A DNA stretch of 64,000 nt from Pegea sp. RAD2-039 (GCA_034620365.1 JAQGEQ010000213.1:682001-746000); one strand, 5' to 3'. Positions 24,162 through 37,629 are shown, numbered from the stretch's first letter. Numbers and translations: made by a program. Notes: generated by a model not told the origin, from the letters alone.

Positions 24162-24553
24162 TCATTTTTTACAAACAGTTGAAACGATTTTTTATTCTTT
24201 TTATTACAAGTGTTATAAAAACTAAACTTTTTGATAATTAACACAACATATAGACAAAAGATATTTAAGTCTTTTTTGATATATGACTGTTTGTAGCTCG
24301 TATTTTGTGTACAAATTTTCGAATAAATATATATTTTTTACTGAAAAGATTTCATTTTAGAGAAAGAAATATGTTATAAGCAGCTGAAAGTAGGTAGTTA
24401 AATTGTTAGACTTTACTTGAATTCGTTACAATAAATACAAGAAAGAAAAACTTTATAATAAAAGTTGATTAAAAATTTGAGAAACAAGTTAATGTAGCTT
24501 CTAATATAATTGCTGTTTATAAAAAGGTTTTAAAATATTAATGAAGAAGTGAA

Positions 24554-26020
24554 CTATTTTAGGATGATTTCCACAGGATAATGGTCACTAACATCTTCAG
24601 TCTGCAAAATAGTTGTCAGTAATTAAGTTTAAGATTTACATTGCAAAAAAATACTAACTCACCAGCTCATGGTTCAAACCGTAAGCTAAGTCAAACCGGA
24701 ATACTTTCCCTTTATCAACATTATCTACAAGATTACTACCAGCCGCTACAATTCTATTAAAAAACATTTCTTGTTACATTTTATTTTTTCAATTCATACG
24801 ATCTTGTGTTGTTTAATAACTTCAAGTAATTATTCTCGAACCTATCGTAAGCACAGTCAGTTGATGATACAGTTGAGTCAATATGGTTTCCTAACAACCA
24901 TTTAAATCGGTTATCAGTCCATAGTTTTATTTGATTCCAACAAGACTTACAAACATAGCTACAGTCAGCATTCAAATCGCCAGCTATGATAACATCCTTC
25001 ATAAAAAACAAGAAAGATTGGTACAAGTAAACGAATCATGTGTTTCATTCATTTGATTATCAAACCTCGCCAAATACTTCTGCTATACGATCATAAACAT
25101 CAACCAAACCGTTTATCTCCTCTTTTGCATCACTGGGCTTTATATGCACACCAACAATATTGAAATCTCTTGGACCAGCTGTAGATTATGTAAGTTAGCA
25201 GATACTTTATACAGAGCATGGCTTTGGAGTTGGTTTAAGTTTAACTTACAATAACAATGATCACGGCGACGAAGTTGAATGGTAAAAGGCTCTCTCTCAA
25301 ATATATCATCAGCATCCAAATACTGATAAGTTGAAAGAATTTCTATTTTATCAACTCTAAACAAATATAAAAAGTTTAAATGATCTTTTACAGTGCATAA
25401 AATATATGTAAATGAGAATATTGATGTTTATTAAAGTAATTCCGTAAACCCGACAAGTATTTCCAGGTTATTTTCAATCTTATTAATTCAAGCATAATTA
25501 ACATAATTAAAACTTTAGGAGTGATGAAGATCATAAAGTTGTAGAAAAGATAATTGATAAACAGTAACTATTGAAAACATTCCAGAAAATGGTTAAAACT
25601 AAATTGCAAAATACTATACCTGTAAATAAAACCATACTGCTCCTTACTGCTAGAACGTCCTAATCTTTCACTTACAATAAATTTATATATTGGAGAATCG
25701 AAACGGCTGTTAACTTCTTGAACTAATTGTGGAAAGGATTCTTGAGACGCGTCTCTGATCTCTTGCACCAGTAGTATGTCATATCTTTGCACAATCTAAT
25801 TAATTCATTTTAATTTCATAATATGTTAAAGCTTAAACTTTTGGTTATTGATTCTTCAATGAACGAAATATATTTTTACCTTCACTAAGACGGCAACCAC
25901 TTCTGGGTCCCTCATTTTTGAGACTCCAAAAATCTTGATATTGAATGCCCCAAACAACAAAGTATCGGCAGTGATGCGGGCAAACAAAAAACAAAAAGTA
26001 ATAACAGCTACAAGCTTCAT
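24554..26020 (-). CDS. Secreted deoxyribonuclease I family endonuclease
   Basis: DNase I enzymes are secreted Ca/Mg-dependent endonucleases that cut double-stranded DNA. Seven exons on the minus strand are: 26020-25880, 25795-25620, 25356-25250, 25178-25066, 24996-24842, 24753-24663 and 24601-24554, giving 276 aa (human DNASE1 282). Residues 1-18 form a hydrophobic signal peptide. Family motifs appear in order: AFNIQDFG, DILLVQEIRD, VSERLGRSSSKEQYGFIYR, VGVHIKPSDA (catalytic His), IIAGDLNADCSYV (metal-binding Asp), TDCAYDRI and SDHYPVE (second catalytic His). All catalytic positions are kept. The Cys pair of the second disulfide (NADCSYV, TDCAYD) is present, but the CEPC disulfide loop of vertebrate DNASE1 is missing, as in DNASE1-like paralogues. 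I therefore call the family and give no symbol. An acceptor-like TACATTGAAG lies about 20 bases upstream of the ATG. Confidence 0.94.
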
Positions 26021-26290
26021 GATTAATATTATACGTAATGAACTTCAATGTAAACAACAAATTTATAAGATAACGAATTTCTGCGATTTTACAAAATATT
26101 TGGTAAAAGATTTTCATAAAAATATTGCAACTGAAAACTAACTTTTAAAATGTTTAACAAAAACTTTTAAAATAGAGAGTTCTGATAAGATTTTGCGGCT
26201 AAAATATTGTTTATCTTCAACAACATTTTCTACAACTGAAACTCTAATGAGGTTAAAATTATACGTACAGTACAAAATTGAAAAAAAAAA
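26021..26290. other. 5' flank of the DNase I gene
   Basis: AT-rich flank; no gene seen. Confidence 0.4.
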
Positions 26291-26314
26291 ACAGCTTTCA
26301 TATAATCCTAAGAA

Positions 26315-26456
26315 GTTAACTTCTTATCTCTCTTCACTTGTTCTAGCATTACGTAATAAAAATTGAAATATTCTTGAACGCACATGACTTATATGAGAAA
26401 AATTTAGAAAAATTGGCAGCTTGCAAACTTGTTTCAAAGAAAATTCTTAATTATTT
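26315..26456 (+). repeat. 142-bp direct repeat, copy 1
   Basis: This matches 27590-27731 over its whole length with about ten differences, at an offset of 1275 bases. A further 17-base shared segment, ACAGCTTTCATATAATC, lies just upstream at 26291-26307 and again at 27247-27263. I see no coding potential. It is likely a fragment of a dispersed repeat. Confidence 0.85.
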
Positions 26457-27052
26457 TGACAGTATTATTCTTGCTACTTTCTTTAAAAACACGATTTTTA
26501 ACTTTTCTGTTTTATGTAAAATTTAGCATCACTAATTAACTTAAAAAAGTACTACAAAGTTTTGCCTAACAAATAATTCAAAATTTTTTTAAATATATGA
26601 ATTAATACTAATCGAGATATATTAAAAATATTATATAATTTTTATAGAAACTTTTAACTAAGTTAAAAGGTTATTTTGACATAATGGTAAAACAAATAAA
26701 AATTTGTGTGACATTTTAACATAACATAACAAAATAATACGTGACTGTTTTATCAAACCACTTAACATTAATTCAAATAATTATTAACCAAATCATGATA
26801 TCATATTTAAACAGTTTTGTAATCTTTTTTAATTGCCAGCTTTTTTGACTAGTTTCTTACTGTTTTCTTCTTATTATTTGCTACTTATGAACAGTATTAC
26901 TTTTAAAACACATCAAATTTGAACAAATTTTTCAACTAGCCCTGTATCAAACAACAATAATAATATTTTTGTATAATTTGATAGATACTATATTAACCAT
27001 TTCCTTCAATGCCCGAAAACTTACAAGCCTTTAAATAAATTATACAACTAAC

Positions 27053-27118
27053 TTCACTTACTACACTAACTACAACTCACTAACTCCAATTAACTCACTA
27101 ACTACAATTCACTTGTAA
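27053..27118 (+). repeat. Short degenerate tandem repeat of CACTAACTACAA type
   Basis: About four imperfect copies of a 12-14 base unit (ACTAACTACAACTC and variants) lie in the space between the two long direct repeats. Confidence 0.6.
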
Positions 27119-27589
27119 AGTGGTATTTAAGCTTTTAATGGTTGCAAACCACATATTTGTATTAATACCTATTATCTTTGGTCGTATTGAGACAGATCAT
27201 AGTTAGTAAATAAACGTGATTTGATATAGTTTAACAACCTTTCTTTACAGCTTTCATATAATCGTATGTAATTTAATAGGGAACTAACTTTTTTAAACTA
27301 TGTAGCACCCTCCAGTTGACAAAAATCTAATTTTCAGTTTTGTAAAAATTCCTCAAAATTAGTTCTGCAAAAACATTTCTTAAATTATTCCATTCTAAAA
27401 ATATCGATTTTATTTTAGCCGACCAAATTTTCGAAATTTGTGGTTAAAAAGATATAAAATCTTTTTTAATTCCTTAAAAACTATAAAATCTTTTGTTACT
27501 TCTTCAAAATAACATGTTTTCAAATATCTAGCTTTTGAACCCTATATTTATATATTTTCATTTTAACCTTTTCAAACATATTGTTTAAA

Positions 27590-27731
27590 GTTAACTTGTT
27601 TTCTCTATTCACTTGTTCTAGCATTACGTAATAAAAATTGAAATATTCTTGAACGCACATGACTTATATGAGAACAACTTAGAAAAATTGGCAGCTTGCA
27701 AACTTATTTCAAAGGAAATTCTTAATTATTT
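27590..27731 (+). repeat. 142-bp direct repeat, copy 2
   Basis: This is the second copy of the segment at 26315-26456. The shared 17-mer that sits 8 bases before copy 1 is 326 bases before copy 2, so either an insertion has split copy 2's element or copy 1 has a deletion. Confidence 0.85.
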
Positions 27732-28734
27732 AAGATATTTTTTTGTTATACATAAAAATCAAAGATAAGTTCAAGACAAAAATCTAGTTATGTAGTGATT
27801 GCCGATTTGTCCTTATTCTGTTGTGAAACATAAACTTATTGATTTATTCTCGCCTGGGGAGAGTTAAATGATAACAGATAGTTTAAAAGTTTTACAAGCT
27901 CTTGTATAACTGATGTAAACCAACTGTTATTGCTTAGTAAAGCTATCTGCAAAAAATTCGTATTTAATTAGTTGCTCATATAACTAAATATCACTTTGAC
28001 TGTATTCTTGTAATGTGTGTAAATATATCTTTAAAATGTTTACTCAATTACAAATTTTATGTGTATTAGGTAGTAAAAAGCTTTCAAAGCTGTTTTATAC
28101 GAAACATTCTTTCGTAAAACATAAAATATTAGGTTTGATTAGTTACCTGTTTATTAATTAAGATTTTTTAAAATTTTGTTTGGCAATCCAACAAACCTGT
28201 TGATACCATTTAAAGTAATATAAAAAAGACAGCTTGGTTTTACTTTTGAAACTTTTTCTAACAAATCTAAAGTCTTAAAAATCATTTCTAAGATGACTAG
28301 TCTTTGCTACCCGAAAGTATAGAGGACTGCATTTCAAAGATTAAGATTAGCAAAGCACCTCCCTTAAGATTTGCTTAAAATTCATATAAGAAGCCCTTTC
28401 TTATGCATTTCAACTTAACACATTTTTAATATCCTCAAGCTGTTTCATTTTGTAATGAGATAAAAAATTTTGTCGTAAGCCATAAAATTTTACAATGGTT
28501 TTATGCCTAGAGCTTTTAGCGAGGTTTTATTGTTTTTAGCAAACTTTCAAAGATAGTTTCATGAAAGTTATAAGTTGTTTATTCAAGTAGCTTTTTAATT
28601 GTTAGATATCTTAAGTTAATAATTCAAAGCTAAATAAATAATATACTATCATTGTAACAATTAATTAATTTATAATGATTAATTATGTATAATAATCAAT
28701 TTATTATTATTAACACGTAATTGTAATTAATTTA

Positions 28735-28905
28735 GATATTAAGGAAACTCGCAAACGCGATATAAAACCGCTCAACATCAATACCAGCAATTTGAAGAAT
28801 ATTGCAGCAGATCGCTCTTTACTCCGCAAACAACTGAAAGATAGAGAAGGAAACCAGCTTCAAAGAAAAAACGAAACCCTAAAGGTTTTTTCTTTTTAAT
28901 TTCAT
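28735..28905 (+). pseudogene. Remnant of a LINE ORF2 C-terminus
   Basis: The frame encodes a peptide with KRDIKPLNINTSNLKNIAADR followed by a short basic tail, then a stop. This resembles the C-terminal segment after the reverse-transcriptase domain in many non-LTR elements (pattern KxDL..L.I....W..AA.DRS.WR..). No RT core is attached and the flanks are AT-rich, so it is a fossil. The match is by pattern recognition only. Confidence 0.55.
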
Positions 28906-29039
28906 CTCACTCGTGTTTTGCTTTATGTATGATATCATCTATCAAAGCATACTCCGCATGGTCGTTCTCGGCCAAAGCAGTCCCTTATTATTATCTACAA
29001 TTAAAGTCTGATAGTTTCTTACGGTTTATTATTTTAATA

Positions 29040-29440
29040 CCGCCTATCAATGCAATAAGTATCCTCCTCAACTATAAGTAAACAGTGTCAGTGCTTCGTG
29101 AATGTTACCGAAGAAATAAAGGTTATTGGAATAAACCCAGACAAAAAAACAACAACAATTCGTTGACTTCAATGCCATCGTCCGAGATAACTGGGCCGTA
29201 TTACCGAATATCGGGCCAAAACATTGGGTTATTTTGACATACACTTCTCTCCACAACAACCAAAGAGATTATACCTGCATAAGGGTAGATGTAATCTAAC
29301 ACATTTCAAACAGTCGTGGTGGTGATGGAATATGACATCTGGAATCCACTGTCATATTTCTGCTTATAGGCAGTTCAGGGTTTTCTGTATAGGTCTTTGC
29401 CAGGCATCATTTCGCATTGATGCAGAAATGTCAGTAGAAC
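29040..29440. mobile_element. Higher-GC island, probable TE fragment
   Basis: Base composition rises clearly here relative to its flanks, with segments such as CTGGGCCGTATTACCGAATA. I cannot assign a family. It shares the motif ATTACCGAATAT with the island inside an intron near 61660. No believable protein is encoded. Confidence 0.4.
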
Positions 29441-30779
29441 TAGACAGCAAAAAAAAGATAAGTTACAATTTTAAAATAATTTTTATGTTGTTACTTCTGT
29501 TTATAGTTTTAATTTAATATTTAACTTAATTTAATGTTTTACTTTTATATTTTATCATAGACAGTTTTTGATTGTAGAATATTTTTAGAAAGAACTTCTT
29601 ACTTATTTAATTTTGAAAAAGATTGATTGCTTTTATTTTAGTACAGCTTGGTATTAGTGAAATGAGGAAGATTTACTTGTATTATTTTTAGATTATACTA
29701 TCAACTTGCTTATACTAGATGGCAATTGGCAGACAGAATTTGAAATGAATACTTCTTCTTTTTCTCCTTCTTTTTATTATTTGGATAAATATGGTTGGAA
29801 AAACATTTCGTCAAATTTAAATAAATCGATTTAGTTTGAAATGAGTCACATTCAATCTTATCTAAATCAATTGATTCCAAAACTTTAAATCAATTAGCTT
29901 TATTCAATGTATATAGACTGTAAACAAAATACAAGTACGCATCTTTTTCAAGCAGATTATTTCTAATACTTTATGCGACAATTGTTAAATCAAAAGTAAT
30001 TTTCTTAGAATTTATAAATGAAAATTTATAACCTACTTGCTTTCGGTTGTACTTAATTCTCTCTTTCAACAAATAGTCCTTTTAAGTTACTTAAAATTTA
30101 CAACTGACTAAATAAGTTGGAAAAAATCCAAGAAACCCATCGAATCCGGCATCAAATTTTTTTACTTAAATGATTTACATTTGGTATCCAAACCTGTTAG
30201 ATGCTTTTGACTTTTTGGTATCAGTTTTGACGTACAAACTAGCCTGATGACGTCACCGATGTCTTCAATCAATACTTTCTCATTTTGATTATCCAAAACA
30301 GATGTTGTTACGAATAAAGTTTATTTACAAATCTTTATCTTCCTTATTTCTAAAAATTATAAGCATATTCTATTAAATGTATAGTTTACATTTTAAGATT
30401 TAAGAATTGGATCATTTCTTTTAATTAAAAAGTATTTAAGTAGACAAGTAAACAATACTTGGCTGAAAAGTCATGATCATATGAATTTTTTTGGAAAACA
30501 AGTTTACATTTCCAAAGTTATATATGCAGCTGAATTTGTTATTCAATAATAAGATTGTATGTGAGATTGTAACTACAATCGATGCTATTACAAATGAAAA
30601 GTTTTATGATACTGTCGACCAAGTACCAAGCAAATCGAACTAATAGAGAGCTTTTTGTTTGAGCTTTCAAAAAAATAAAAGTTCATAATAGTATTTATAA
30701 AACAAAAGAACAAAAAAAAACAAATCAGTTTTTAAATAATCTTTCAATTTATATAAATTAGAATGTAGTTAGAATAGTC

Positions 30780-30965
30780 TCCTTACATACCAAAATCAAT
30801 ACAAAACACCTACCATAAAAGCCGTGTGTGTGCTTCTTGAAATTACCAACTGTGTGTGCTCGGCTCTCAGCGTGATAGAATAATCCATTTTTCAAACCAG
30901 TGACCTTGGGTTTGATTTCATGTAAAGCATGAAGATTTAATGAACACCAGCTCTGTTCAATTAGC
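30780..30965. mobile_element. Possible SINE-like fragment
   Basis: This less AT-rich segment contains CCTTGGGTTTGATTTC, which resembles a Pol III B box preceded by a GTGACC-type context. A convincing A box is not seen. It is a weak call. Confidence 0.25.
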
Positions 30966-30999
30966 ACCTTGATCTGTATAACACATCAATAGAACTCTA

Positions 31000-33900
31000 A
31001 GATTTCAGTAACTTTTTCATAGACAAAATTTGCGCATAGGCTGTTCAAAGTTCGTCTAGTTAGATGCAGCAAAGTACCTGCTATAAAAATATAGAGACTT
31101 GAAAAATCGAAATTATTTTAATTGATTCATTTAGAGTTTATAAGTTGAAAAAAACTATTAGATAATTATTTATATAGTAAACTTGTTAAGGTATTTACAG
31201 TGTTTACATTTTTCAAACTGAAAAGTTGTAAAAATGCTTTTAGTGAATTTGATAATACATCTTCTTAATTGAAATTGAAGCAGCTGTTAAGTAAATAGAT
31301 CAGTTTAATTATTTCAGATGCCTTCAACGCATTTATATTTTTGCTTATTTGGAAATTACGCGTAAAAACTTAAATTGTTACAAAGGTTTTTGTTATAACT
31401 TATACGGAACAATGTATCTCCTTTAAATTTCTTTTGAATTTCAGTCTTTCATCTCGAGTTAAATAATTAAGAACATATTGCTCCATATAAAATACAATAT
31501 AGTTTTTACAGCTTTTAAAAATTTGCAGTTCAATTCTTTACTTATATTAACGATTCAACTGATGCAATAAATATTAAAAAAACTAAGAACTCAAATACAG
31601 GGTCAAGTAAAATAATAAATTATTATAAATTTGAGTCTATAGCAGCAGCTTTTCCTCTTTCTTGGCAAAGACTGACCTAAAGAAATTTCCAGTGTTGTGC
31701 GTTGTCGAGAAAAACTTGACATAAATATTTGCATAAGAACATCTTCTTTTATAGATTTTTGAAGTTTAATATCACCGTTAAGTGTTACAAATACAGATAA
31801 TTTAATTAAGAGGCAACTTACGCAGCAACCTGTAGATGGAGAGATCTGCAGATTTGTAAATCAACCATATCGACTATCAAACTTTTGCATATAATAACGA
31901 GAAGTGTATATTTTGTAATATCAATTAACTTTTCTATTAAATTAAACGTAAAAACTAAAGCTTGTAAAAATTTAATGGAAAAAACTCCTTGCTGTTTAGC
32001 GTTTTACTTAATTAGCTTGAATATTAAGTTAAGGGTTTTTTCTCAAAAGCTCAGAAGATTCTCTCAAACGCTTTTTGGATTATAGAGAAAAATATTTATG
32101 GCGTCAGTTGTACGTAATACTACTGATGATGTTAAATTAAACCTAAAACGATTTTATTGGTTTACATATCTTCTCCTATCAAATACGTACATTACTTAAC
32201 AGTAAAAAAATGTAAAAAAATTACTTGCTCAATAATGTTATTTTTACTGACGTTAAAATTAATCTTAAATTGTTTCATTAATTAGAAAAAATAGGAGAAT
32301 GCAGCTTTTAAAATCGTTGCTTTAAAAAAAATGATATCAAAACTCTACGAAAAAAACTTTCTATTTAAAAAAAAATATTTGGCATAACTGAAAATAGATC
32401 AATTTAAAAAAATTAATTTTGTCAAAAACATATTTTGTTTTTTGATCTATTATTTATTTTCGACCTTTATTCTTATAAGTCGGCTGTTTATTTTTTAGCA
32501 TACAAAACTCTTGAAATAAGTTAATTCAAAAAAAAATTTCAAGATCTTAGAAAAAAATTCTCTAAGAGAAATAAATTTTTTTTTTATGAGAATTCTCTTA
32601 ATTTTAAATCTACTTAATATTTAAGATTTTGGTTTAAAACTCAACTGGCAAAATAAATAGAAATTTACAAATTTTTCCTTTATATTTTGTTTACTATTTC
32701 TCGTGGCATTATTTAAAGTTCTTATTTTTGATGCTATTTAAAACAATGTCGCGGCCTCTATTTAAATTCAAGCAGCTGTAATTTAGGTAGCATGCGTCTT
32801 CATTGAAACACATATTCTTTAGAACTTTAAATAAAAATAAATTGATAAAATATGATTGGCTAAATCTAATATTTACGTAAATTAAGCTAAAAAAAATTAA
32901 AAGACAATCAAGGATTTAGTAGCAAATTTTACTGTAAGAATTTTTCGTGTTAATTTATAGATTTGTTATAATTAAAATTATAAAAGTAGTTTAGAAACTT
33001 TGATAATTTGACAATAGTCCTCAATAAGACAGATTCTTTCCTATCATAGTTGGATAAAAAGGGAAATATAACTATTTTCTTGAGTTTTTTGGACCTAATA
33101 ATTTCAAGATAGTTGATAATCGAACGATCAATAACACATAAATTCAGAATTTATTAATTCTTACATTTATTTGCAGCATACCACAATTCAACTATCCATT
33201 TTGTTGTCACAAAGTTATGTATTTATAACTTATGTAATTGGATCATAAAATAGTAAAAATGTTACTATTAATTGGTAGACACCAAAGATAACCTTAAAAT
33301 AATCCATTATGTGGCATAGCATTTTAAAGTGAACAGTTTATTGGTAGATATATGTGCTTTAAAACCTTTTTTGGACACATTTTTAATGGAGAGAGTATTT
33401 CTTGAGATAAACATTTTCTCACTTAATCAATTCTTTTCAAGCGAATGCTGCAAAGCGTTGATAATGTAAAAATGTTTGAAATTCTTTACAGAAACACAGC
33501 AAAATGTTTTAAGCAGTACAGTATTTTGGCATATAAAACTTTGAGCTAAAGCGAAAGTAATAAACTAATACGATGGTGATATTGACTTATAGCAGACATG
33601 CGTAGATAATGAATAAAATTAGAACATTAAATTTAAATATAGGATTCTTCTTTCATCTTTATGTAGCTACATTTGATTTAGCACAATCACTAAAGTGTTA
33701 TGACGTCAATAATATTTAATCACTAACCTTTAGAAATTATTTGCTTTTGTCAAGCTACAAAAATTGATTTTTACTCATCTAAGAAAACATGAGATTTATA
33801 TTTTTATTAGAAAAAAGAGTTTATTTTTCTAAAGATGAAATTGAAAAGAGATTAGCTTTACCTTAATTTGCATTTTTAAACTAATATTTCTTAAATGAAA

Positions 33901-34533
33901 ATTTGAACAATCAAATTTTATTACTTCTTATAATAGTATTTTCAAAAAAGTTTAATTTAAGTCTTTAAAATCATCTTATATATAAATAATCTCGCAGTAT
34001 TCAGATTTTTAATCCTATTGGAGGTGGCAAAACAGCCAGCATCTATGGTGTTTAAATAATCCTTTAGCTTCTGAAAAATGAAAAAGTACCATATAATTTT
34101 ATAAGTGGGCGAAAGAGGAATAGATAACATTTGGTTTACGAGAAAAATTAAAAAGAAAATTACTTTAACATGAAAAATTAGAAGCATACAAGTCCTAAAA
34201 TGGTTTTCTTTTAGATATACTATCGCTCTCTTTCTAACCCGTGACTGCCTCTTTTTTCTTGAACAGTGAGCTTCAGTTTATATTACAGTGCAGAAGCCAA
34301 GAATGATGCATTTTCTGTTCGACGTGACGCACTAGAGTGCATTACATCAAAGCTGCGTTTACATTAAACAGCATGCGCTTAGCAGGTCAACTATTAAATT
34401 AAACAACAATAATCATAAGTGTAGTATATTTTTACAGTACTGAAGTATTTTTCAAGTCTTTTTATGTTTTTAGAATATTTTTTAGTTATTTTATTCTATT
34501 TTTGTGACTTCTATATTATTTTAAATCATCAAA
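31000..34533. other. AT-rich gene-free stretch
   Basis: No exon-like segments or recognisable repeats were found beyond homopolymer runs. Short open frames here are lysine-, phenylalanine- and isoleucine-rich and look like chance. Confidence 0.45.
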
Positions 34534-35602
34534 ATGATTTCCAATGGAAGCAATGCCAACCCCGGTGTAATCACAGATCATAGCAATGATAAAGAATCAA
34601 CACAAGTATCCACAAGTTCTCTTAAACGAGCAGAAACGATTGAATGTATAGTAGTACGGGATGATGGACAAAGAATGCCCGCTGACATTGATCTTTGTAA
34701 GTTTACCATATGCAAACCATAAATAAAATGTCATATTTCAAACTTGTTTTAGGCAACAACTTTGGAAATACTAAACGAAAAACACTCAATTCTATTGTAG
34801 CACAAGTTGAAGTAAGTTTTTCTCTTTTGATTAGATTAGATAAAATGTAAAGTAAATCAAAGATCGTTCAACTTTTTCCTACTACTTTTCGCGATCGTTA
34901 TGTGTACGTGAACCGTTGCATTAGATTTATATAGATTTATATTCAGCCTTCAGACTTAAACTTATACAACATATAAATAACATCATAAAATAAAAGTGTT
35001 AAATTAAATAAACAGCTGTTTAATTCGACTACGAAATTTTAAATTATGTGATAGTTTTGGCAATCCGTTTTTCGAGGTACTTTTCAATCATTTTAAGCCT
35101 TCACACTTCTTATCAAGCCTGTGACCTATCGAATACAAGCAACATATGCTTGAGCTTATCGATGGTGCTTGTTTCTATTGCGTCGAAGATTGATAAACAA
35201 TTTTCTTTCTTTTTGCTCTTTTGCGGTACTAAACAAATAAAATGGTAAAAAGTCAATACTATGACAAACCAATGGAACTTCTGTTAAAATACCTTAGATC
35301 AGTTTTAAAAATATTTTAAAGATTAGATTGTTGAAAATCTTAAACATAAAAGTTTCATTGATGTAATAGTGGCTATAAGTAAAATTAATTAAGTTTGCTG
35401 TCAACATTGCTTTGTTTTTCACTTTTTTTAGCAATTTTAAATTTAATTCACTCTTAAAAATTCGAGGAATAAGTTGTTGATAGAACACTAATTATTTTTT
35501 CAGTTACAAGCAGAAACAAAACGAAATGAATTGAGAGCTCTTATCCTAGAACATCAAAAACTTGTTAGCGACATTCAGCGGTTGGAATTATTCAAAAACT
35601 GA
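34534..35602 (+). CDS. Unrecognised 106-aa protein with C-terminal coiled coil
   Basis: Three exons (34534-34696, 34753-34811, 35504-35602) join with agreeing phases and good splice sites, giving 106 aa. I do not recognise it. The N-terminal ~30 residues are Ser/Thr/Asn-rich and probably disordered. A middle segment AETIECIVVRDDGQRMP could form a short beta structure. The last ~40 residues (VAQVELQAETKRNELRALIL and onward to a terminal LELFKN) are predicted by eye to be a helical coiled coil. This size and layout suggest a subunit or adaptor of a larger complex. No neighbour gives a clue. Confidence 0.65.
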
Positions 35603-37629
35603 AGGACACTTTTGGAAATACCTTATTAAATTGAAAGTTGTTGGTGTTTATAAGTGGTAAAATGTAAAGTGAAGAACTTATTAAATAACAAAGCTCAAAC
35701 AAATTAGCTTCTTTTATTGAATTCTCATATTTTGTAAGCTTTCTACTGACTGTATCGCGTACTTTAGCCGCTTGTTAAATAATTAATTGATTAAACTTAA
35801 TTAAATTGTTCTTCATACGTCACTCATTTTTCTCTTTTTCTCCAATTCTATTAAGTTATTTGAAAAGATAAATTTGTCGGCTGCATTTTCATTTCTACCT
35901 TCTTTTTTATTTATTTTCTATTTTTAAGAAGATGGTTATAAAAACAAGTTTTATCTTGACGTGAAATTAAGTTTAAATGAGCTATGCTTGTTGCTATTTT
36001 TTGAAATTTTTTTTGAATTAAATTGTAAAACTAAATACATTTACAATAAGATCACCAGAAAATGTTTAAATAAAATAAGAAGAAAGATATTGCAACCTGA
36101 TTAATCAAAAAATTATAACTGAATATTGAGTCTGTTAGTTTTAGAATTTCATCTTATCGTTAAATTCTTGGAAAATAATTTAAGATTAACGTAAAATACT
36201 ATATTTGACATTATACACCAATTTCCATCAAATCTTTGCAGAAAAGATTAGTTTTTAAAATATTTGACCAAGCATAATGTTTCTATTGATCGTAGTTGTA
36301 TCATATGAAAAATAGTAATACTAAAATCGTATATAATTTAAATTATTTGCTATTCATAAAAAGATTCTTAGAAAGCATAGACCTAGATCTCAACAGTTAA
36401 AAGACAAGAAACTGCTATAAACGATTAATAAAATTTTATGAATTCAAAACTTTAATTTGCAGTGAAAATAGAGAAGATATTTTAATAACAAAGCTTAATT
36501 GAAACATCCGCCCATTTCTTAAAAGGTCTCTCATTTTTTATTAGACGTTTGAATCTAAGGAAATTAACTTGACTTTCTGATTTTAATATAAGTCTTTTTG
36601 TTAGTTTTTCATTAAGGGACTTTTTAAAGTCACAACTTTAAAGGAAATAGTCACATAATAATCAAAAGTTACTGCTTTAGGGTTTTATTTATTTTTTAAA
36701 TAGAAATATGAATTTTATGTTAAACATAAACTTACTGACAAATAATGGAATTTTTACTCACGACTTTAAAATAACTATTTCTTCTCGAAACTTTCAGTTT
36801 GTATTAGATTTAAGTTAACGAAAAATATTTTGTTTTGGTGGTTTTTAACAAGTTATAAAACAATAATAATAAAAAATTCCTGATTTTAAGTGGTAAAAGA
36901 TATTTTCTAAAAATGTATTAATTCTATTCAAAACTGTCAATTATTTTGAAAATATAACAAATTAAATCTGTGAGAGAAAAAAGTTGTTTTATTTTTGTAA
37001 AAATATAAATAGATAGTAATAATTCACAAAAATGTATTTAAAATATATATATTTTTTTTATTAAACCTTAACAGTTTAACTGAAATATTTCATACAATTT
37101 TAAATAATTGTGATCTAAATTTGTTTCTAAAATTATTTCTTATTTTCGGTAACATTTTTTCTATATTTGTTTTTTTTGGGTTTTTTTGAAAGCTTTAAGT
37201 ATAGAAATTGACTGAAAATCTGTTTAAAAATATTGAATTACTTTTCATCAAAAACTTTTACCCTTATGAGTTAAATGTTTAATAACTTCCATAAAAAATT
37301 GCAATATTAGAATTTGTTATCAAATTTCCATCTTTTAAATAGATAGTTGTTGATAATTATTCAATTTAATTACCTTTTTATTCTATTTTATTACAAAGTG
37401 TTAGTTTATTTTATTATCTTAATTTTATTAGCCATTTTTATTCATTATAAATTATAAACTATGCAAGTATTTTTATTTGATAAATGATAGAACATTACAT
37501 AAGTATATATTAAATGGTATAGTATCAATCATATAAAGCTCTTGTAATCTAGTTTATATTTTGATAGCAATTTTCATAAATGAATTTTTTGGTAATCTGA
37601 ATTTTTTTTTCAAATAATACTATGACAAA
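35603..37629. other. AT-rich intergenic region
   Basis: No gene or recognisable element was seen; T- and A-runs dominate. Confidence 0.45.

Noticed and set aside
30758..30967. 69-aa minus-strand open frame
   Set aside because: It has no recognisable domain and overlaps a possible SINE-like fragment, so it is not called as a gene.
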